From Elephas maximus indicus (Eukaryota; Chordata; Mammalia; Proboscidea; Elephantidae), in NCBI RefSeq assembly GCF_024166365.1, contig NC_064838.1:75408001-75472000 (forward strand): DNA of 64,000 nucleotides, written 5' to 3'. The notes under the pieces were generated by a model, which worked only from the letters and a program-made list of their open reading frames with translations, did no database searches and had not been told where the DNA came from. The number at the start of each line of letters is the position of its first letter. Position 1 is the first letter of the stretch. The translations under genes and the position numbers were made by a program. Below, piece after piece: positions 61,070 to 64,000 of the stretch.

Positions 61070-61235
61070 TCCAGAAAATCCTGCTGGTGTAGTGGTTAAG
61101 AGCCACAGCTGCTGATCAAGAGGTTGGCAGTTTGAATCTATCAGGCTCTCCTTGGAAATTCTATGGGGCACTTCTCTGTCCTATAGGATTGCTATGAGTT
61201 GTAATTGACTGGACTGCAATGTTTTTTGTTTTATT
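61070..61235 (+). mobile_element. AfroSINE nested in a reverse AfroSINE
   Basis: Plus-strand SINE (CTGCTGGTGTAGTGGTTAAG through TATGAGTTGTAATTGACTGG) inserted into a minus-strand SINE. Pieces of the host SINE remain at 61,030-61,069 and 61,240-61,382. Confidence 0.82.
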
Positions 61236-61399
61236 TTGTTGTTGGTAGAGAGTTTTCTAGACTATAATCTTGATGGGACCGGACTGCCATATCTTCCTCC
61301 AGCACAGTATCTGGTGGGTTCCAACTGCTACCCTGTCAATTAGCAGGGCAGTGCTTAACACTGTGCTGCCGGGGCTCCTTAACTGGGATCGGTGTCCTA

Positions 61400-63740
61400 A
61401 AAATAAAATGTATTATCAATTTAAATATTTTCAGGAAATTCCTGTACCTAATCTCTAAGACATTTTTTGTCTTCCCTCTATGAATGTTTTTCAAAGCATA
61501 GTGTGAATAGCAATGACTTTAATAGAAAATCTGATCCGTCTCTTCTAGTGATTTCTTTTCATTCTTATATTCTAAAAGTATGTATAAAATTCAAATTCAA
61601 CTCTCTTTGCTTTACGTATAACTTTACTGAGCTCCATCTCTGAAATGATGAGTGACCTGAGGGCGGAAATGGCATTTCCTGATCTCCACGTTAGTGTTTT
61701 ACAGTTGCATTACATTACCTTCTGTTTTATAGAGTCCGTCTCCTGTAAAGTTCTTGGCTAAGCCCATTTTGATTTCTTTTGTCTTGAAGTTTTATCTGGT
61801 ACACAACTTCCATTTTTCTGGAAAAGGATTCCAGAGGGAGGGAATAGCCAATTTATTTACCTTTCCTATGGCAAGAGCATAACTGGTCAATAAAAGAAAC
61901 AGAAAGGGGCTACATGGACAGAGGAGTCAGTGAGGGATCAGCCAGGAGAGAGGAGTTCAGAGAGATGGGAGGGTAGCAAGATTACTGTTGCTTATTATTT
62001 AACATTTGTATGGTGTCGGCTTTTACCCTGGGTTACATGGAGAGCCATTGCAGTAGAGTAGATTTATGATATGATCCGACTTATGAGTTTAAATGGTAAC
62101 TGTAGCTGCCTTGCTCAGGGTAGGCTACTGGGGAAAGGAATGCAAAGATAAAAGCAGGGAGACTAGGTAAAATTCAATTGCAATAACCTAGATGAAAGAT
62201 GATGGTGGCTAGGAATTAGGTGACAACTTTAAAAATGATAAGAAGTCTTTGAATTTGGTAAATGCATTGGAGTTAAAGCCAACAGGATTTCCTGGTAGAG
62301 TGAAAGTAGGGAGATAGAAAAACAAATAGACCAAATGCACCATCAGTCAAGTTGGAGGATGACATGAGTGGAGTCAGTTTGGGGATGGGAGGAGAACCAG
62401 GAATACAGCTTTGGGTTTGTTCACTTTAAGAATTCTATTTGTCATTTAGATGGAAATATCATGAAGCAGTTGGGTTTTCAGGTCTTCACCTCAAGAAAGA
62501 AGTCTGGTCTGAGACACCTATTTGGAAATCTTGGTCATGTAAAGAGAGTATGTGAAGGAAGAAGGATAGATCAACTGAGTTAAATGCAGATAATGGATTT
62601 AATAAAATGAGAAATGAGCAATTGCTGTTAGATTTAATGATGCAGAGGCCAAAGGTGACCTTGAGAAAAGGATTTTTAAAAAGCATTAGGTATTTATGTG
62701 TGAGCGAAGGGGGTTTAAAAAGAATGGAAGGAGAGAAACGGAAGATAAGCATTATTGAGTTTTTCTGCAAAAGAGGGAGAATGAAATGGGATATTAGATA
62801 ATGAAGTGGAGTCAAGGAAAAAAAAATTTTTAAAGATAAAAAAGTTAATGAATTGCTTCTTTGCTAATGTAACTGATCCAGTAGAGAGGAAAACACAGAT
62901 GAAATAAGACACAGAAGAGATTCTTAGGCAAGTGTCCTTGTGTAAGCAGTGAAGAGATGAGTTCCCATACAAAAGAGAGTTTAATTGCCTTTGGTAAGGG
63001 TCACAGATACTTCATTTACAGAAGCAGTCAAGAATGCAGCATATAAGCGAATGGAGGCTGGAATAGTAGTGAATTTTTCAAATTCTAATACGGAGGTAAT
63101 CATATAATTTGCAAGCTAATATTAGTAACAGCAAGTTATTAGTAACAGCAAGTCCTTATAACAACATTAAGGCCACTATTTGTTTCAGAAGTCAAAACGT
63201 CAAAAAAAAAAAAAAGGTTAGGCATTGAGCTGTTAAATAATTTGCTTAATATTAAAGACTTTTTAATGTGAATTAATTTGGGGATTCCATAGAACAGATA
63301 AAAAATTTGTAAGATCTAAAAAAAAAAGTTTTTTTTAATTGACAGGTAATAGTACAGCAGGAATGTTCAAAACAGCTCATACATGTAATAGAAGATGCAG
63401 ATTCTGAACCTACTTTTTTTTAAAAAAGTGACTTAAACAAGATAGAAATTTATTTCCCCCTTACATAAAGGAAGCCCAAGGCAAGTAGTATGGGGATAGT
63501 TTATACAGCTAAACAATATCAGGGTTATAGGCTCCTCAGTCTTGCATATCCAGCAACCTCAACACACATGCTCATGGTCCAACATGGCTGCTTGAGTTCA
63601 AACCACAATTCAACATTCAAAGAATTACCGTTTACGTTACCACTTTCATTTATATTTTACTGGCCAGAATTTAGTAATGCTAGCTACATGAGGTGCTGGG
63701 AAATGCAGTCTTTTAGTTAGCAGTAATGAGTCTTCAAAAA
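61400..63740. repeat. Collapsed unit Y''
   Basis: 61,400-61,825 matches the start of Y (24.42-24.87 kb). 61,826-63,650 matches the end of Y (35.55-37.25 kb). The middle, including an OR4C15-like gene, is gone. No gene remains. An A-run at 63,203-63,216 and A/T runs near 63,320-63,340 are the only simple repeats. Confidence 0.75.
61795..61825 (-). pseudogene. Scar of a deleted OR4C15-like gene
   Basis: About 20-30 bases here match the last codons of genes B and C, read in reverse, just after 3'-flank sequence matching 24.42-24.80 kb. At about 61,825 the match jumps to sequence equivalent to 35.55 kb in unit Y. The gene body and about 10.7 kb of upstream DNA are therefore missing from this copy. 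The identification rests on short gene sequence but on long collinear flanks on both sides. Confidence 0.65.
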
Positions 63741-63749
63741 AAAAAAAAA

Positions 63750-63945
63750 GTTTGCTACCCAGTCGATTCTGACTCATAGTGACCCTATAGGACAGAGTAG
63801 AACTGCCTCCTAGGGTTTCCAGGATTGTGATCTTTATGGAAACCAACTGCCACACCTTTCTTCTATGGAGCAGGTGGTGGGTTCAAATCATTGCCCTTTT
63901 GGTTAGCAGCCAAGTTTCTTAGCCACTGCACCAACAGGGCTCTCC
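63750..63945 (-). mobile_element. AfroSINE, long variant, reverse
   Basis: CAGTCGATTCTGACTCATAG through TTAGCCACTGCACCAACAGG, preceded by an A-run at 63,737-63,749. It marks the start of a further Y unit. Confidence 0.88.
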
Positions 63946-64000
63946 AGCTGGGATCAGCATCCAAAATATAAACATTTTTTTCAGCTGAAAGTGTTTCAGG
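63946..64000. repeat. First bases of a further Y unit
   Basis: After a minus-strand SINE, this resembles 24.416-24.47 kb and 37.29-37.33 kb (GATCAG, a T-run, then GTTTCAGG), the sequence that opens units Y and Y' about 0.4 kb before the OR stop codon. The window ends before any gene. Confidence 0.55.

Larger units (their letters stand above)
50080..61400. repeat. Segmental duplication unit X' (paralogous to X)
   Basis: Second copy of the OR4C11-like unit, in the same orientation. X' alone carries a MaLR LTR (52,566-53,088), an RTE fragment (59,074-59,520) and SINEs at 60,309 and 61,070. It lacks the equivalents of about 22.56-23.24 kb and 23.77-24.25 kb of X. Its left edge adjoins the RTE block at 47.1-49.7 kb, not L1 as in X. 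Confidence 0.85.

Overview
The window is mammalian nuclear DNA, almost certainly from an afrotherian and most likely an elephant. This rests on the repeats. At least 15 tRNA-derived SINEs share the AfroSINE layout, and their 3' ends match the 3' end of an RTE/BovB-like LINE that is itself present in about nine copies. L1, MaLR LTRs, MIR and MER5A complete a placental-mammal set. There are no bacterial-type genes, operons or CRISPR arrays.

The only host genes are class II olfactory receptors (ORs) of family 4, all on the minus strand. A (11,280-12,194) is OR4C11-like and intact. B (24,828-25,809) and C (37,684-38,668) are OR4C15-like pseudogenes. D (51,061-51,976) is an OR4C11-like pseudogene. 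A trace of a fifth, OR4C15-like gene survives at about 61,795-61,825. Each ruined copy has its own lesion, so the losses were independent. In human, OR4C15, OR4C16 and OR4C11 lie together in the chromosome 11 OR4 cluster, and this window looks like an expanded equivalent.

The layout is built from two duplicated units. Unit X holds the OR4C11-like gene plus about 12 kb upstream of it (about 10.3-24.4 kb, copied as X' at about 50.1-61.4 kb). Unit Y holds the OR4C15-like gene plus its upstream DNA (24.4-37.3 kb; Y' 37.3-47.1 kb; a collapsed Y'' 61.4-63.9 kb; the first bases of a further copy at the right edge). Because the copies align through intergenic DNA, later insertions can be seen against empty sites. 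These include a 5'-end-only L1 in X, a MaLR LTR in X', an RTE in Y, an ERV1-like LTR in Y', and several SINEs.

By region: 0-10.3 kb is a nest of repeats (MER5A split by RTE; L1 split by a MaLR element; a second L1 in reverse). 10.3-24.4 kb is X with intact gene A. 24.4-37.3 kb is Y with B. 37.3-47.1 kb is Y' with C. 47.1-49.9 kb is the 5' two thirds of an RTE element. 50.1-61.4 kb is X' with D. 61.4-64.0 kb is the collapsed Y'' and the start of the next unit.

The strongest signals are a sharply bounded near-identical tract inside genes A and D (gene conversion), an L1 promoter fragment upstream of and pointing toward the one intact receptor, and two places where paralogous copies were hit independently within a few tens of bases. 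I found no new protein system; the novelty is in genome architecture. Identity counts were made by eye.
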